From contig NZ_HG964937.1 of NCBI RefSeq assembly GCF_000613245.1, positions 954,122 through 1,018,121 on the forward strand: 64,000 nt of DNA. Reading direction: 5' to 3'. Under the pieces are notes generated by a model. It saw only the letters and a program-made list of their open reading frames with translations. It searched no databases and had not been told where the DNA came from. Positions within the stretch are counted from its first letter, which is position 1. Each line of letters starts with the position of its first letter. This document shows positions 56,017 to 64,000 of the stretch, one piece after another. This DNA comes from Mycobacterium asiaticum DSM 44297. GTDB taxonomy: Bacteria; Actinomycetota; Actinomycetes; Mycobacteriales; Mycobacteriaceae. Position numbers and translations under genes: made by a program.

Positions 56017-57168
56017 TCAAGTGGTCGATACCCGATGTGAATCGGGGCGGATATCTCCTGCTATCGATGTGGTGCCGGTCGTCGCCGCATACGCGCCGAT
56101 CACCACTGCGATCGACAGCACGAACGTCACGACTGCGTACGGCAACGATCCAGTTGGTGCGCCGCCGGCGGTCACCCCTTCGGTGGCCGCAATGTAGTCC
56201 GGCAGGGCAGCAGCCCAAAACGCCACGCACGCAGTCAGATAGACCACCGAGCTGACGAGTCCGAAGTAATCTCTGCGCACCGCGGCGGGCACCGACGCCG
56301 GATCGGCGGTGCGCGCACGGTATGACGCGGCGAACGCCCACAACGCCACCACGCCGCACACGGCGATCAGCAACCACGTCCCGACCAACCGTCCGGTCTC
56401 GATCGATGCGCCCGCCAGGTCGATCAACGTCGCGGGCGCCGAAAATAGGAACTGCAAGGGCCAGATGCAGACGCAGACGATGACGACGTCACGCAGCAGT
56501 TGCCACCGACCACTGCGCATCCGTGCCACCAACAGTGTCAACAGAGCCAGACCAAACGGCAGCCCGATGGAGAAGGCCTGCAGGTTCACCAGCGGGACGA
56601 CTCCCAATGCGGGCTGCGACGTCGAAAGCTCCTGGTTCCACACCCACCATCGGAACTGCACGCCAACGGTGTCCACGATCTCGTAGAGGCAATGAAAGAC
56701 GAACGCCACACACGCCGCGCCGATGACCGGATGGTAGCGGCGCAGAATCCCGGTGCGCTGCAACAGAACCCAGGCCAGATACGCATACGCTGGGTACATC
56801 GCCACGATGTACAGCGGTAAGCGGTCGTAGAGGAACTGCACAGAGAACTGATTGTGCACAAAGGTCAGACCCATCAGTTTCTCGAGACCGAACCACTGCG
56901 GAAAGTAGGCGATCGGCTCGATCAGCAGCAGGCTGAAAATCGAGCAGATCCATAACACAAGGTTCGAGGACTCGGTCGTGGTTCGCCGCCACCACAACGC
57001 GTGCAGCAACGATGCCAACGCGCTGGCGATGAGCAGTAATTCAATGACAGGCATGGTCCAGCTCTGCAGATCGAGCGGATTGGTGAAGGTGATGATCGGG
57101 TTGCCGTCACACCGTAATCCCCCCAGGCCGGCTGCCAGCCGCGCGAACTCCGCGGTGCAAGTGTTCAT
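56017..57168 (-). CDS. multi-pass membrane protein, unrecognised family
   Basis: 383 residues from ATG 57168, with GGGAGG six bases upstream. About eight to nine hydrophobic helices, rich in Trp/Tyr: MPVIELLLIASALASLLHAL, LCIWICSIFSLLLIEPIAYF-like (seen as VLWICSIFSLLLIEPIAYFP), YIVAMYPAYAYLAWVLLQ, ACVAFVFHCLYEIVDTVG, FSIGLPFGLALLTLLVARM, VVIVCVCIWPLQFLF, LVGTWLLIAVCGVVALWAF, and two more at the C-terminus. No catalytic pattern is obvious, and I cannot name a family. It starts divergently from a Rieske oxygenase with 105 bases between and a palindrome in the shared promoter; a joint role in a lipid or terpenoid pathway is possible. It starts just outside the island boundary, as if the whole region is accessory. 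Confidence 0.75.
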   Translation of the reverse strand: MNTCTAEFARLAAGLGGLRCDGNPIITFTNPLDLQSWTMPVIELLLIASALASLLHALWWRRTTTESSNLVLWICSIFSLLLIEPIAYFPQWFGLEKLMGLTFVHNQFSVQFLYDRLPLYIVAMYPAYAYLAWVLLQRTGILRRYHPVIGAACVAFVFHCLYEIVDTVGVQFRWWVWNQELSTSQPALGVVPLVNLQAFSIGLPFGLALLTLLVARMRSGRWQLLRDVVIVCVCIWPLQFLFSAPATLIDLAGASIETGRLVGTWLLIAVCGVVALWAFAASYRARTADPASVPAAVRRDYFGLVSSVVYLTACVAFWAAALPDYIAATEGVTAGGAPTGSLPYAVVTFVLSIAVVIGAYAATTGTTSIAGDIRPDSHRVSTT

Positions 57169-57217
57169 GGCATGCCTCCCATTTGCCGCTGGCAGGACCA
57201 TACATAGTCGCGTTAGT

Positions 57218-57230
57218 GTCTTGTCAAGAC
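57218..57230. promoter_or_regulatory. operator-like palindrome
   Basis: GTCTTG-T-CAAGAC, a 13-base near-perfect palindrome in the 105-base divergent region, 43 bases before the Rieske GTG. Confidence 0.55.
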
Positions 57231-57273
57231 GATGGTAGGGCGCACTCCGGCGACTACCCGGAAGGGATCGATT

Positions 57274-58449
57274 GTGACAGTCACCGATAGTCGCTTGGGG
57301 CGCGACCTGATCGACGAGACCCTGACACGGCGCGCGCTGAAGGTGGTGCTGGACAAGACCACCGACTTGGCCGAGGACGTGCTACGCGTGCCATTGAACT
57401 ACTACCACGACGCCAAGCTGACCGAGATCGAGGAGTCACAAATCTTGCGCAGAACGCCGCTTGCGGTGCTGCCGAGTGCCCAGGTCCGCAACGCCAACGA
57501 TTACGTCGTCCGCTCAGTGCTCGGCCAGTCGCTGTTGATCACCCGCGATAAGGACGGGACCAGCCACGTTTTCCTCAACTACTGCCGGCACCGCGGGGCC
57601 ATGCCGGCCTGCGGGTCGGGCAATGCCACCCGCTTCACCTGCCCGTACCACTCGTGGACCTACAGGAACACCGGCGCACTGGTTACCGTCCCGGGCAAAT
57701 CGGGATTCGCCGGGATCGAGCTCGCCGACTACGGACTCGTAGAATTGCCGAACGAGGAAAAGTATGGCTTCATCTGGACGGTGCTCACCGCCGGCGGTGT
57801 CATTGACGTGAACGCGCACCTGGGTGGAATAGCACCTCAGTTGGCACAGTTGGAGTACGACTCATTCGGTTACCACGACTTTCGCGAATTCGAATCCGAG
57901 GTGTCCTGGAAGGGAGCCTTGGAAGCCTTCGCTGAGGGCTACCATTTTCCGTTCGTGCACGGCGAGAGTCTCATCGGGATCAACGCACTACCCAACACGC
58001 ACATCTACGACGAGTACGGCAAACACCACCGCATCGGATTTCCGTTCCACTGGATCACCAAGCTCGCCGAAGATCCGAGCGGCTCCTGGGACGTCCGCGA
58101 CAACATGGGTCTCATTTACTGGATCTACCCCAACCTGATCCTGGCCAACAGCTCGGTCGGAGTGGAGATCATCGACATGCTGCCAGCGGGCTCACCCACC
58201 AGGTGCACGGTGCGCCACACCTGGATGGCCCGCTATCCCGCGACGAACGACGAGACACGCACCGGCTACGACGCGATCTTTGCCGCCGTCCACGCCGCCG
58301 TCCGCGACGAGGACTTCGCTATGTTGCCGCAGTGTGGGGAAGCGGTCCGCATGGCTCAGCATGACCACATGCTCATCGGCCGCAACGAAATTGCGGTTCA
58401 GCACATGATCAAGGTGATCGCCGAGGAACTCGGCGTCGCCCTTGGCTAG
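57274..58449 (+). CDS. Rieske-type aromatic ring-hydroxylating dioxygenase, alpha subunit
   Basis: 391 residues from GTG 57274 (GGAAGGGA just before). Rieske [2Fe-2S] motif: NYCRHRGAMPACGSGNATR ... TCPYHSWTY (CxH, then CxxH 18 residues on). The non-haem iron site is EAFAEGYHFPFVHGE with the HxxxxH pair; the Asp ligand is probably further on. Family enzymes add O2 to aromatic or aliphatic substrates with a reductase/ferredoxin; none is adjacent. Several mycobacterial relatives act on steroid or other hydrophobic rings. The earlier ATG 57232 gives a longer, unlikely N-terminus. The length and YYHDAKLTEIEESQILRRTP start region are as seen in single-component Rieske proteins. Confidence 0.88.
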   Translation: MTVTDSRLGRDLIDETLTRRALKVVLDKTTDLAEDVLRVPLNYYHDAKLTEIEESQILRRTPLAVLPSAQVRNANDYVVRSVLGQSLLITRDKDGTSHVFLNYCRHRGAMPACGSGNATRFTCPYHSWTYRNTGALVTVPGKSGFAGIELADYGLVELPNEEKYGFIWTVLTAGGVIDVNAHLGGIAPQLAQLEYDSFGYHDFREFESEVSWKGALEAFAEGYHFPFVHGESLIGINALPNTHIYDEYGKHHRIGFPFHWITKLAEDPSGSWDVRDNMGLIYWIYPNLILANSSVGVEIIDMLPAGSPTRCTVRHTWMARYPATNDETRTGYDAIFAAVHAAVRDEDFAMLPQCGEAVRMAQHDHMLIGRNEIAVQHMIKVIAEELGVALG

Positions 58450-58659
58450 CCACAGACACCGACATCTCCCCACTGAGACCATACGTTTTGCTGCGATGTA
58501 TGGTCGCGTGCCCGGTCGCGGCGCGGTGAACGTTCGGCCAGTGAAGTACCGCAGGAGCGACCAATGGACCGGTCCGAGAGTCCGGCGCCCCGGGCGGCAT
58601 TACCGCTCGGGACGCCTGACGCGTTGACGGCTGACTGCCGGCTTGGGCGCCGCCACTTG
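58450..58659. other. 210 bases between convergent genes, no feature found
   Basis: Lies between the Rieske gene and the small membrane protein, which converge. I see no hairpin or gene, only weak short inverted pieces. Confidence 0.5.
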
Positions 58660-59241
58660 TCAACGGCGCGGCCGCCGCTTCCTCAGCAGGCGCGTGATGA
58701 CCACGCCCGCCAGAAGCCATGGCCCCCCTACGATCAGCGGATCCAACCACATGTGATGGGTGTCGACCCGTTTCCTGCGGACCCGGGACTTCATGCCGTT
58801 GTAGGTCCATTCCGCCTTGATCCCGGTTTCGGTGATCGGGTTATCCGGTCGTAACGTCGCCATCGAACGAATGTGATGCTCGGCTGCATCGACACGGTCG
58901 GCGTAAAGCAGGATGAGCCAGTGCGACGCACGGCCTTCGCTGAACTTGTAGGCGAACCGGCGCATCACGCCGGAGACACCACTCAGCGGCTGAGCAGTTC
59001 CGAAAGCCGGTGTTAGGAACCTATGCTCCACAGATCGTTCGCGGGGCCGCTTTTCGGGTTGACGCTCGGGGAAGTCCCACCAGGCACCGGTGTCAAGGAA
59101 CTTCAGCTTAGGAACAGAGGGCCGATCCTCTTTATTGAGATCCACACCCCAGCCGGGAATGCGCGCTTTCAGGCTCTCCTGGTCGGGCACTATCGGATGC
59201 TCAGCCGTGTAAGCCGGCACGTGTTCGGTCGTCCTTGTCAT
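58660..59241 (-). CDS. small protein with C-terminal membrane helix, next to a zinc dehydrogenase
   Basis: 193 residues from ATG 59241, with AGGAGG six bases upstream. The front part is soluble: TAEHPIVPDQESLKARIPGWGVDL, FLDTGAWWDFPERQPEKRPRERS; the middle has FAYKFSEGRASHWLILLYADRVDAAEHHIRS; the C-terminus ends with a helix GGPWLLAGVVITRLL and a very basic tail (RKRRPRR). Similar proteins occur in other mycobacteria beside the same dehydrogenase, from memory, but no function is known. Gap to the dehydrogenase is 22 bases, so it is almost certainly co-transcribed. The membrane-end and basic tail suggest that it anchors something at the inner membrane. Confidence 0.8.
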   Translation of the reverse strand: MTRTTEHVPAYTAEHPIVPDQESLKARIPGWGVDLNKEDRPSVPKLKFLDTGAWWDFPERQPEKRPRERSVEHRFLTPAFGTAQPLSGVSGVMRRFAYKFSEGRASHWLILLYADRVDAAEHHIRSMATLRPDNPITETGIKAEWTYNGMKSRVRRKRVDTHHMWLDPLIVGGPWLLAGVVITRLLRKRRPRR

Positions 59242-59263
59242 GGGAATCCTCCTGTTGGGCTTG

Positions 59264-60412
59264 TCAGTTGCCGTTAACGGTGACGATTGGCTTGATGATG
59301 TCGTCGAGCTTGGAAGAGAACATGTGGTAGCCCTCGGCAATGTGCTCGAGCGGAATCCGGTGAGTGACAATCTCACTGGGCTTCAGATATCCGTTCTCGA
59401 TATGGCTGAACAACCGGGGCCATTGCCGCTTCACCGGCGCTTGGTTGGTATGGATGGTCAGACCCTTGTTCATTGCGTCGCCGAACTTGACGGCACTGAA
59501 CATGGGGCCGTATGCGCCTACCACCGAGACGGTGCCACCCTTGCGGACCGAGTCGATAGCCCAGTTCAGCGCGATCGGGGAGCCACCTTGCAACTTCAAC
59601 TTGGCCGTGGTGACGTGCTGGAACAAGTTGCCGTCGGCTTCGGCGCCCACTGCGTCGATGGCCACATCGGCGCCAAGGAAGTCCGTAGCCTTCTTCATCT
59701 CGACGACGATGTCGCGGTATTCGCCGAAGTTGTACGTCTCGGCATTGGCGAAGTCGCGCGCTTTGGCGAGCCGATAGTCCAGATGATCGACCACGATCAC
59801 TCGTCCCGCCCCCATCAACCATGACGACTTCGCCGCGAAGAGACCGACCGGTCCGGCGCCGAAGACGAGCACCGTGTCACCTTCGACGATGTCGCCGAGT
59901 TGCGCACCGAAGTAGCCCGTCGACAACGCATCGGTACACAGCAGCGCGTCTTCATCGGTCATCCAGTCGGGAATCACTGTCGGGCCCACGTCTGCGAACG
60001 GAACTCGTACGTACTCCGCTTGTCCTCCGTCGTAGCCGCCGCACGTGTGTGAGTAGCCGTAGATTCCACCGACCGCGGTGGCATTCGGATTCACGTTGTG
60101 GCAGTTCGAATACAGACCCCTGGCGCAGAAGTAGCACGAACCGCAGTAGATGTTGAACGGCACCATCACCCGGTCACCGGGCTTGATGGTCTGTACCGAG
60201 GGGCCGACCTCGTCGACCACGCCGATGAACTCGTGTCCGAACGTATGGCCGATCCGGGTGTCCGGCATCAGGCCGTGGTAAAGGTGCAGATCGGAGCCGC
60301 AGATCGCGGCCAGCTGCACTCGCACGATCGCATCATTGGGATGCTCAACCCCGGGACGGTCCTTTTCTTCGACCCGCACTTTGTACGGCCCGCGATAGGT
60401 CATTGCCTTCAT
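59264..60412 (-). CDS. zinc-dependent alcohol dehydrogenase, glutathione-independent formaldehyde dehydrogenase-like
   Basis: 382 residues from ATG 60412, with AGGAGC upstream (GGAGCAGGT). Catalytic zinc: AAICGSDLHLYHG and GHTFGHEFIGVV; structural zinc: CGSCYFCARGLYSNC. Nucleotide site: VLVFGAGPVGLFAAKSSWLMGA. The class with GYSHTCGGYDGGQAEYVRVPFAD is the glutathione-independent formaldehyde dehydrogenase/aldehyde dismutase type. It would oxidise an aldehyde with NAD, possibly with bound cofactor. It differs from MscR, which uses mycothiol. Followed by the small membrane protein 22 bases downstream. Upstream AT-rich region of about 50 bases (60535-60600) is a probable promoter. Cytosolic. Confidence 0.88.
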   Translation of the reverse strand: MKAMTYRGPYKVRVEEKDRPGVEHPNDAIVRVQLAAICGSDLHLYHGLMPDTRIGHTFGHEFIGVVDEVGPSVQTIKPGDRVMVPFNIYCGSCYFCARGLYSNCHNVNPNATAVGGIYGYSHTCGGYDGGQAEYVRVPFADVGPTVIPDWMTDEDALLCTDALSTGYFGAQLGDIVEGDTVLVFGAGPVGLFAAKSSWLMGAGRVIVVDHLDYRLAKARDFANAETYNFGEYRDIVVEMKKATDFLGADVAIDAVGAEADGNLFQHVTTAKLKLQGGSPIALNWAIDSVRKGGTVSVVGAYGPMFSAVKFGDAMNKGLTIHTNQAPVKRQWPRLFSHIENGYLKPSEIVTHRIPLEHIAEGYHMFSSKLDDIIKPIVTVNGN

Positions 60413-60904
60413 ACCTGCTCCTATGTTCGTGAATCTGTGGCGGCTGAGGTCGGCTACCCGTGTGGCCGTCGGCAAAACTGGGCGCAGCACTGGTGCGCCG
60501 CTCCTGTGGGCAAATGCCCTGAGTATGTATTCAAGGGGTGAATATTTGAAAAGTGTTGTTGGGCAACATAATAAAGGATATTCGGCCTAAAGCACTGTGG
60601 TTCTGGCAAATACTCGTTTGCCCGCTCTGATGCTGGGGGGATGAAAAGCCGGGATCAAATTGGTCATGCGAGTGCACTTCTTCATCGGTCCCGACTAGGC
60701 GGGCCGAATACGGGTAGCTCTGGCCTGCCACGACCAAACGCGTACCGGTGTTGCTGCTTCGGCGTCGGCGCAAGCATCCGTCTCGCGTCGACAAACCGGC
60801 GCTAGGTCGATCGAGGTCTATCGGGGAACGGAGTGAGCGGTGCAGGATCTATCCGTCCGGAGCCTCGACGTCCCGCGGTCTTCAGAACATGCCGGAATGA
60901 TCGC
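60413..60904. promoter_or_regulatory. 492-base divergent region, no gene seen
   Basis: Between the dehydrogenase and ltrA. A distinctly AT-rich pocket at 60535-60600 holds the palindrome TGTTG-GG-CAACA (60557-60568), a likely operator or promoter site for the dehydrogenase. The rest is GC-rich with no gene that I can support. Confidence 0.45.
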
Positions 60905-62062
60905 GTGACCAGCGAGGATCAAGAGTCCGACGAGCGCGCGGGTTCTACGTCGGAGGGCCACCTCGAACTCTTCTTCGACCTGGTGTTCACGTTTGCGATG
61001 TCGCAGGTCACTCAGCTCATGCTGCATAACCTGTCTCCGAGCGGTTTCGGCCGGGCGGCGCTGGCCCTGCTCGCTGTGTGGTGGGCCTGGGTTGGCTACA
61101 CGTGGCTGATCAATACCTTCGACAGCCAAGGCGTCCGGCACGAGGCGATTGTGATCGCGGCGATGGCCGCGATGCTCGTCGCCGCGGCGGCGCTACCCAC
61201 TGCGTTCACGTCGGGGGCGTTGGTCTTCGCGATTGCTCTGCTGGTGGTTCGGTTGATTCACGTCGCGAAGTTTGTCGCCTACTCGTCGGACGAAGACCCC
61301 GGTATGCGGCGAAGTGTCAGACGCATAGCGCCGGCTTTTGTCGCGGCGCCCGCCTGCATCGTGGCCGCCGCATTTGTCGGCACGCCCGGCCGCGAACTGC
61401 TGTGGATAGCCGCAGCCATGATCGACTACGGGGCCCCCGCGGTCCTCGGACTCGGCGGATTTCGCGTCTCACCGTCCTACTTTGTGTCGCGTCACGGCTC
61501 GGTCATCATCATCGCACTCGGCGAAGCGATCGTGGAATTAGGTGCCGGCGCAACGGATCTCCATCGCTTCGAAGTGATCACGGCGCTGGTGCTGGGCGTC
61601 GCCATTATGGCGACGTTTTGGTGGACGTACTTCGGTCTGACGGGCGGAGCCGAGCAGCGGCTGGAACAGGCCACCGGTATGGAGCGGGCTCACCTCGCGC
61701 GCGATGCCTACAGCTACCTGCATCTTCCGCTCGTGGCCGGCATCATGCTGTTTGCCGTGGGCGCCCACGCCGCCGTGGCGCATGCCACCGCCCCGCTGCC
61801 GTTTCTGCCAGCTGTCGCACTCGCCGGGGGAATGATGTTGTTCTATCTAGGCGATGTCGCCTACCGGTGGCGCGACCATCATCAGGTCCCCATCGACCGC
61901 ACGGCCACCGGACTCGCTGCAGCGGCGACCCTGCCGGTGCTACTGAATTTGCCTTCGGTGGCATCGCTCGGCTTGCTGACCGCTATCGGATGGCTCCGGC
62001 TGGCCTGGGAGCTGTGGCGACGGCCGCGCATCGGCCCCGGTATAGCAGGGCAAGCGCGCTGA
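60905..62062 (+). CDS. low temperature requirement A (LtrA) family membrane protein
   Basis: 385 residues from GTG 60905; a GTG at 60833 would add 24 residues. Family signature LELFFDLVFTFAMSQVTQLM near the N-terminus, then about ten to eleven membrane helices, with FGRAALALLAVWWAWVGYTWL and ATFWWTYFGLTGGAEQRLE, as in LtrA. Two charged loops follow SDEDPGMRRSVRR and RWRDHHQVPIDRT. LtrA was named for low-temperature growth in Listeria and its biochemical role is unclear. In mycobacteria several paralogues exist. The gene directly before a DJ-1/PfpI gene with 109 bases between; operon possible. No cleavable signal. Confidence 0.85.
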   Translation: MTSEDQESDERAGSTSEGHLELFFDLVFTFAMSQVTQLMLHNLSPSGFGRAALALLAVWWAWVGYTWLINTFDSQGVRHEAIVIAAMAAMLVAAAALPTAFTSGALVFAIALLVVRLIHVAKFVAYSSDEDPGMRRSVRRIAPAFVAAPACIVAAAFVGTPGRELLWIAAAMIDYGAPAVLGLGGFRVSPSYFVSRHGSVIIIALGEAIVELGAGATDLHRFEVITALVLGVAIMATFWWTYFGLTGGAEQRLEQATGMERAHLARDAYSYLHLPLVAGIMLFAVGAHAAVAHATAPLPFLPAVALAGGMMLFYLGDVAYRWRDHHQVPIDRTATGLAAAATLPVLLNLPSVASLGLLTAIGWLRLAWELWRRPRIGPGIAGQAR

Positions 62063-62171
62063 GGTGGGCGCTATCGAATCGAATGAGTGCCCCATGAAGT
62101 CGGTTGAGCAGCCAGCCGATAACCGAACGAGCAAGTGGCGCAACGAGCGTCACGATATCGACAGGAGGATG

Positions 62172-62897
62172 ATGTCAAACACACGACGCCTTTCGGGGCG
62201 AAAGATCGCGGTGCTGGCAGCCGATGGCTTCGAAAAGGTTGAATTGGTGGTCCCGCTGCGCGCGCTGCAGTTGGCCGGCGCGAAAGCCGACATAGTGTCG
62301 TTGCGCAAGGGCCGAATCCGCGGGGTGAACCTGCACATGCCCGCCAGCCGGGTGGGCGTGGACAAAGTAGTTTCCGATACGGATCCGGACGCTTACGACG
62401 GACTCTTGCTTCCGGGAGGCTTCATCAACCCGGATCTACTGCGGCAGTCGGCGGCCGCGCGGGAATTCGTTCGCGCGTTCGACCGCAGCGGGAAGCCGAT
62501 CGTCACGCTTTGCCACGGTCCGTGGGTGCTGGCTTCGGCGGGTCTGCTCGCCGGGCGGACCTTGACTTCGTGGCCTGGCATCCGCGACGACTTGGTAAAC
62601 GCCGGCGCCACCTGGCTTGACCGTGAAGTCGTGCGGGACCGCAATCTAGTAACAAGCCGAGGGCCTCAGGACTTGAGGGCATTCCTACCGGCCATGCTCG
62701 ACATCTTCACCGAGCCGACGAGTCAACCGCGGGCGGTCTCCGACCGCGATGGGTCTGATCCGCCGCTCGACACGCCGCTCGGCTGGGCGGTGGCGGCCTT
62801 GCGCTGGTCGCCGAAGCCCTCGGCGGCGGCCTTGACCGGTGTGGCCGCTGCCGCGCTGGCGCCGCCGCTACGTGGCCGGATGTCGATCCGCAATTAG
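62172..62897 (+). CDS. DJ-1/PfpI-family protein with C-terminal extension
   Basis: 241 residues from ATG 62172; AGGAGG at 62163-62168 is only three bases away, so ATG 62169 or the in-frame ATG 62094 remain possible. PfpI core: KIAVLAADGFEKVELVVPLRAL with acidic Glu, DGLLLPGGFINPDLLRQ, PIVTLCHGPWVLASAGLL with nucleophile Cys, RTLTSWPGIRDDLVNAGATW and DRNLVTSRGPQDLRAF. Like YhbO/PfpI proteins, it may degrade methylglyoxal adducts or act as a stress deglycase. After residue 190 it carries a 50-residue Ala/Pro-rich extension (DTPLGWAVAALRWSPKPSAAALTGVAAAALA), with a possible membrane-associating helix. Third such protein in 11 kb. Confidence 0.85.
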   Translation: MSNTRRLSGRKIAVLAADGFEKVELVVPLRALQLAGAKADIVSLRKGRIRGVNLHMPASRVGVDKVVSDTDPDAYDGLLLPGGFINPDLLRQSAAAREFVRAFDRSGKPIVTLCHGPWVLASAGLLAGRTLTSWPGIRDDLVNAGATWLDREVVRDRNLVTSRGPQDLRAFLPAMLDIFTEPTSQPRAVSDRDGSDPPLDTPLGWAVAALRWSPKPSAAALTGVAAAALAPPLRGRMSIRN

Positions 62898-63002
62898 GGA
62901 CGGCCTAGGACCAGCGAGCTCAGATATTCGGGCGTCGGCTGGTCAGCACAACAGCCCATGGATCTTCGAGCTACAGCGGCCCCGGCTCGATAACCGCTGT
63001 GG

Positions 63003-64000
63003 CTATCGCGCGGACTCCTGATAGAGGAAGCGCCATGACCGGGTGGCGGCGTGCAGATTGAACCGGGTATTGACGTCGCGCAGGTCATAACCGGTCAGTT
63101 CGCTGATGCGCGCCAGCCGGTAGCGCAATGTGCTGCGGTGGATGTGCAGCGCTTTGGCCGACTCGTCGTAGTTGCCACCGGTTTCCAGGTGTCGGCTCAG
63201 GGTGCGGACGAGCTCCGACTTCTTGGCCGAATCGTAGTTCAGCAGCACACCCAGCCATTCCCGGACGAAATCTTCGACGGTGCCGCCCGTGTGTGCCGCG
63301 TCGATGAGGCGGTAGAACCCCAATTCGTCGTAAGCCGATGCGCCCTCGGGCGCCGCCGAGTGCAGCCGCACGTTCAGCGCACGTTGAGCCTCGGCGAACG
63401 ACTGAGGAAAATCCGATGGTGCTTCACACCGCGATCCAATGCCGATGGCGCAGGTAGCTGGGCCCAATAACTCGCTTAGCCTGCGGTGAAGCGCTTGTGG
63501 GTCGGGGCGGCCGGCGGTCAGCAGCACCACCAGTCGGCCGTTGCGTCCCTGCAAAATGTTCAGCCGCAGCGCTTCGGCGCAGCGTGCCGCGGCGGCCGTC
63601 ACGGCGCTGAAAGCCGCCGAGCTGTGCACGACGACCACCCAGTGCGGAGCCTGAAGGTCGTGGGCCAACGCCTCGGCCCTGGCGATGGTGCCGTAGGAGC
63701 CCGTGCCGGTAAGGAGGTCATCGACGAGTTCTTGGCGAACGCCTTGCTCAAATTCGACCAGGCTTCGCTGATGGGCCAATTCGTAGCCCAACAGCGTGCA
63801 TGCGAAGTGCAGGGCGAAGATGTCGTCTTCGGTTACTTGCTTGTGCGGGTCGACGATTGCCAACACGCCCAGACTTTCGCCGCGCGGCGAAAGGAGGACG
63901 GCGATGCGATCCTTCATTCGCATGGGCGCAGGACTAGCAGCCAGTACAGCGATTTGGCGTTGCCGAAGTCGCCGGTCTGGTTTCAGGTATGCCGCCGGGC
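63003..64000 (-). CDS. PucR/CdaR-type transcriptional regulator (cut by window end)
   Basis: The frame is open from stop 63003 to base 64000; ATG 63923 (306 residues) is the first start, but the frame continues upstream, so the start probably lies outside the window. The visible part begins in a GAF-like or PucR sensor segment (MRMKDRIAVLLSPRGESLGVLAIVDPHKQVTE), then a CdaR GGDEF-like region (GIGSRCEAPSDFPQSFAEAQRAL) and a C-terminal helix-turn-helix, SAKALHIHRSTLRYRLARI. It probably activates or represses nearby genes such as the DJ-1/ltrA set on the opposite strand (inference). It is a distant relative of MabR, sharing the C-terminal HTH pattern (H.ST.RYRL.RI). Confidence 0.8.
   Translation of the reverse strand, partial: PAAYLKPDRRLRQRQIAVLAASPAPMRMKDRIAVLLSPRGESLGVLAIVDPHKQVTEDDIFALHFACTLLGYELAHQRSLVEFEQGVRQELVDDLLTGTGSYGTIARAEALAHDLQAPHWVVVVHSSAAFSAVTAAAARCAEALRLNILQGRNGRLVVLLTAGRPDPQALHRRLSELLGPATCAIGIGSRCEAPSDFPQSFAEAQRALNVRLHSAAPEGASAYDELGFYRLIDAAHTGGTVEDFVREWLGVLLNYDSAKKSELVRTLSRHLETGGNYDESAKALHIHRSTLRYRLARISELTGYDLRDVNTRFNLHAATRSWRFLYQESAR

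Overview
The window is chromosomal DNA of a slow-growing Mycobacterium that carries PE_PGRS genes, so probably not the M. avium complex. The evidence is high GC content, two PE_PGRS genes, a complete fabD-acpM-kasA-kasB-accD6 mycolate operon preceded by a MabR-type regulator, mycothiol-dependent MscR, CYP124, and tail-anchored Ser/Thr kinases. From about 14.8 to 51.5 kb the gene order matches, from memory and inverted, the M. tuberculosis H37Rv stretch Rv2266 (cyp124) back to Rv2238c (ahpE), with local insertions. Rv numbers are recalled and were not searched.

Layout. 0-3.5 kb: the end of an unknown gene, an FAD-linked oxidase, a P450 and a VOC protein. 3.5-11.2 kb: a signalling and cell-wall block with a PknD-like kinase with a beta-propeller, a frameshifted lipoprotein, an F420-type oxidoreductase, an Ami1-like peptidoglycan amidase, a beta-lactamase-fold protein and a second, frameshifted kinase; a small Cys-rich protein lies beside it. 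11.3-14.8 kb: HAD hydrolase, K+ channel, MFS permease and methyltransferase. 14.8-27.8 kb: cyp124, a frameshifted DapB-like gene, an Hsp70-like proline-rich protein facing a disordered KDDS-repeat protein, an SDR plus SABATH-type methyltransferase pair, MscR plus metallo-hydrolase, a methyltransferase, a serine hydrolase and a DUF3145 protein. 27.9-32.3 kb: two PE_PGRS genes around a secreted protein; one PE_PGRS carries a phosphodiesterase domain. 32.5-39.8 kb: lipid kinase, alkyl-DHAP-synthase-like flavoprotein, TetR, glycerol-3-phosphate dehydrogenase, an MHS transporter and a second TetR with a membrane protein. 39.9-49.7 kb: FAS-II operon, MabR and aceE. 49.9-51.5 kb: lipoprotein, DUF3052, AhpE and tRNA-Val(UAC).

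51.4-56.0 kb is a small island. The 47-bp 3' end of tRNA-Val recurs exactly 4.5 kb downstream, and between the copies lie a MarR regulator, an HchA (Hsp31/glyoxalase III) homologue, a second DJ-1/PfpI protein, a badly broken membrane-protein gene and unrecognised remnants. From 56 kb to the end is more accessory DNA: a membrane protein divergent from a Rieske oxygenase, a formaldehyde-dehydrogenase-like enzyme with a small membrane protein, LtrA, a third DJ-1/PfpI protein and a PucR regulator cut by the window end. The theme of this right-hand region is aldehyde or carbonyl stress.

Four convergent gene pairs share a palindromic terminator family with GAGCAGACG / CGTCTGCTC ends. Three otherwise healthy genes each carry a single frameshift (about 6.54, 10.96 and 16.73 kb), which may be real lesions or sequencing indels.
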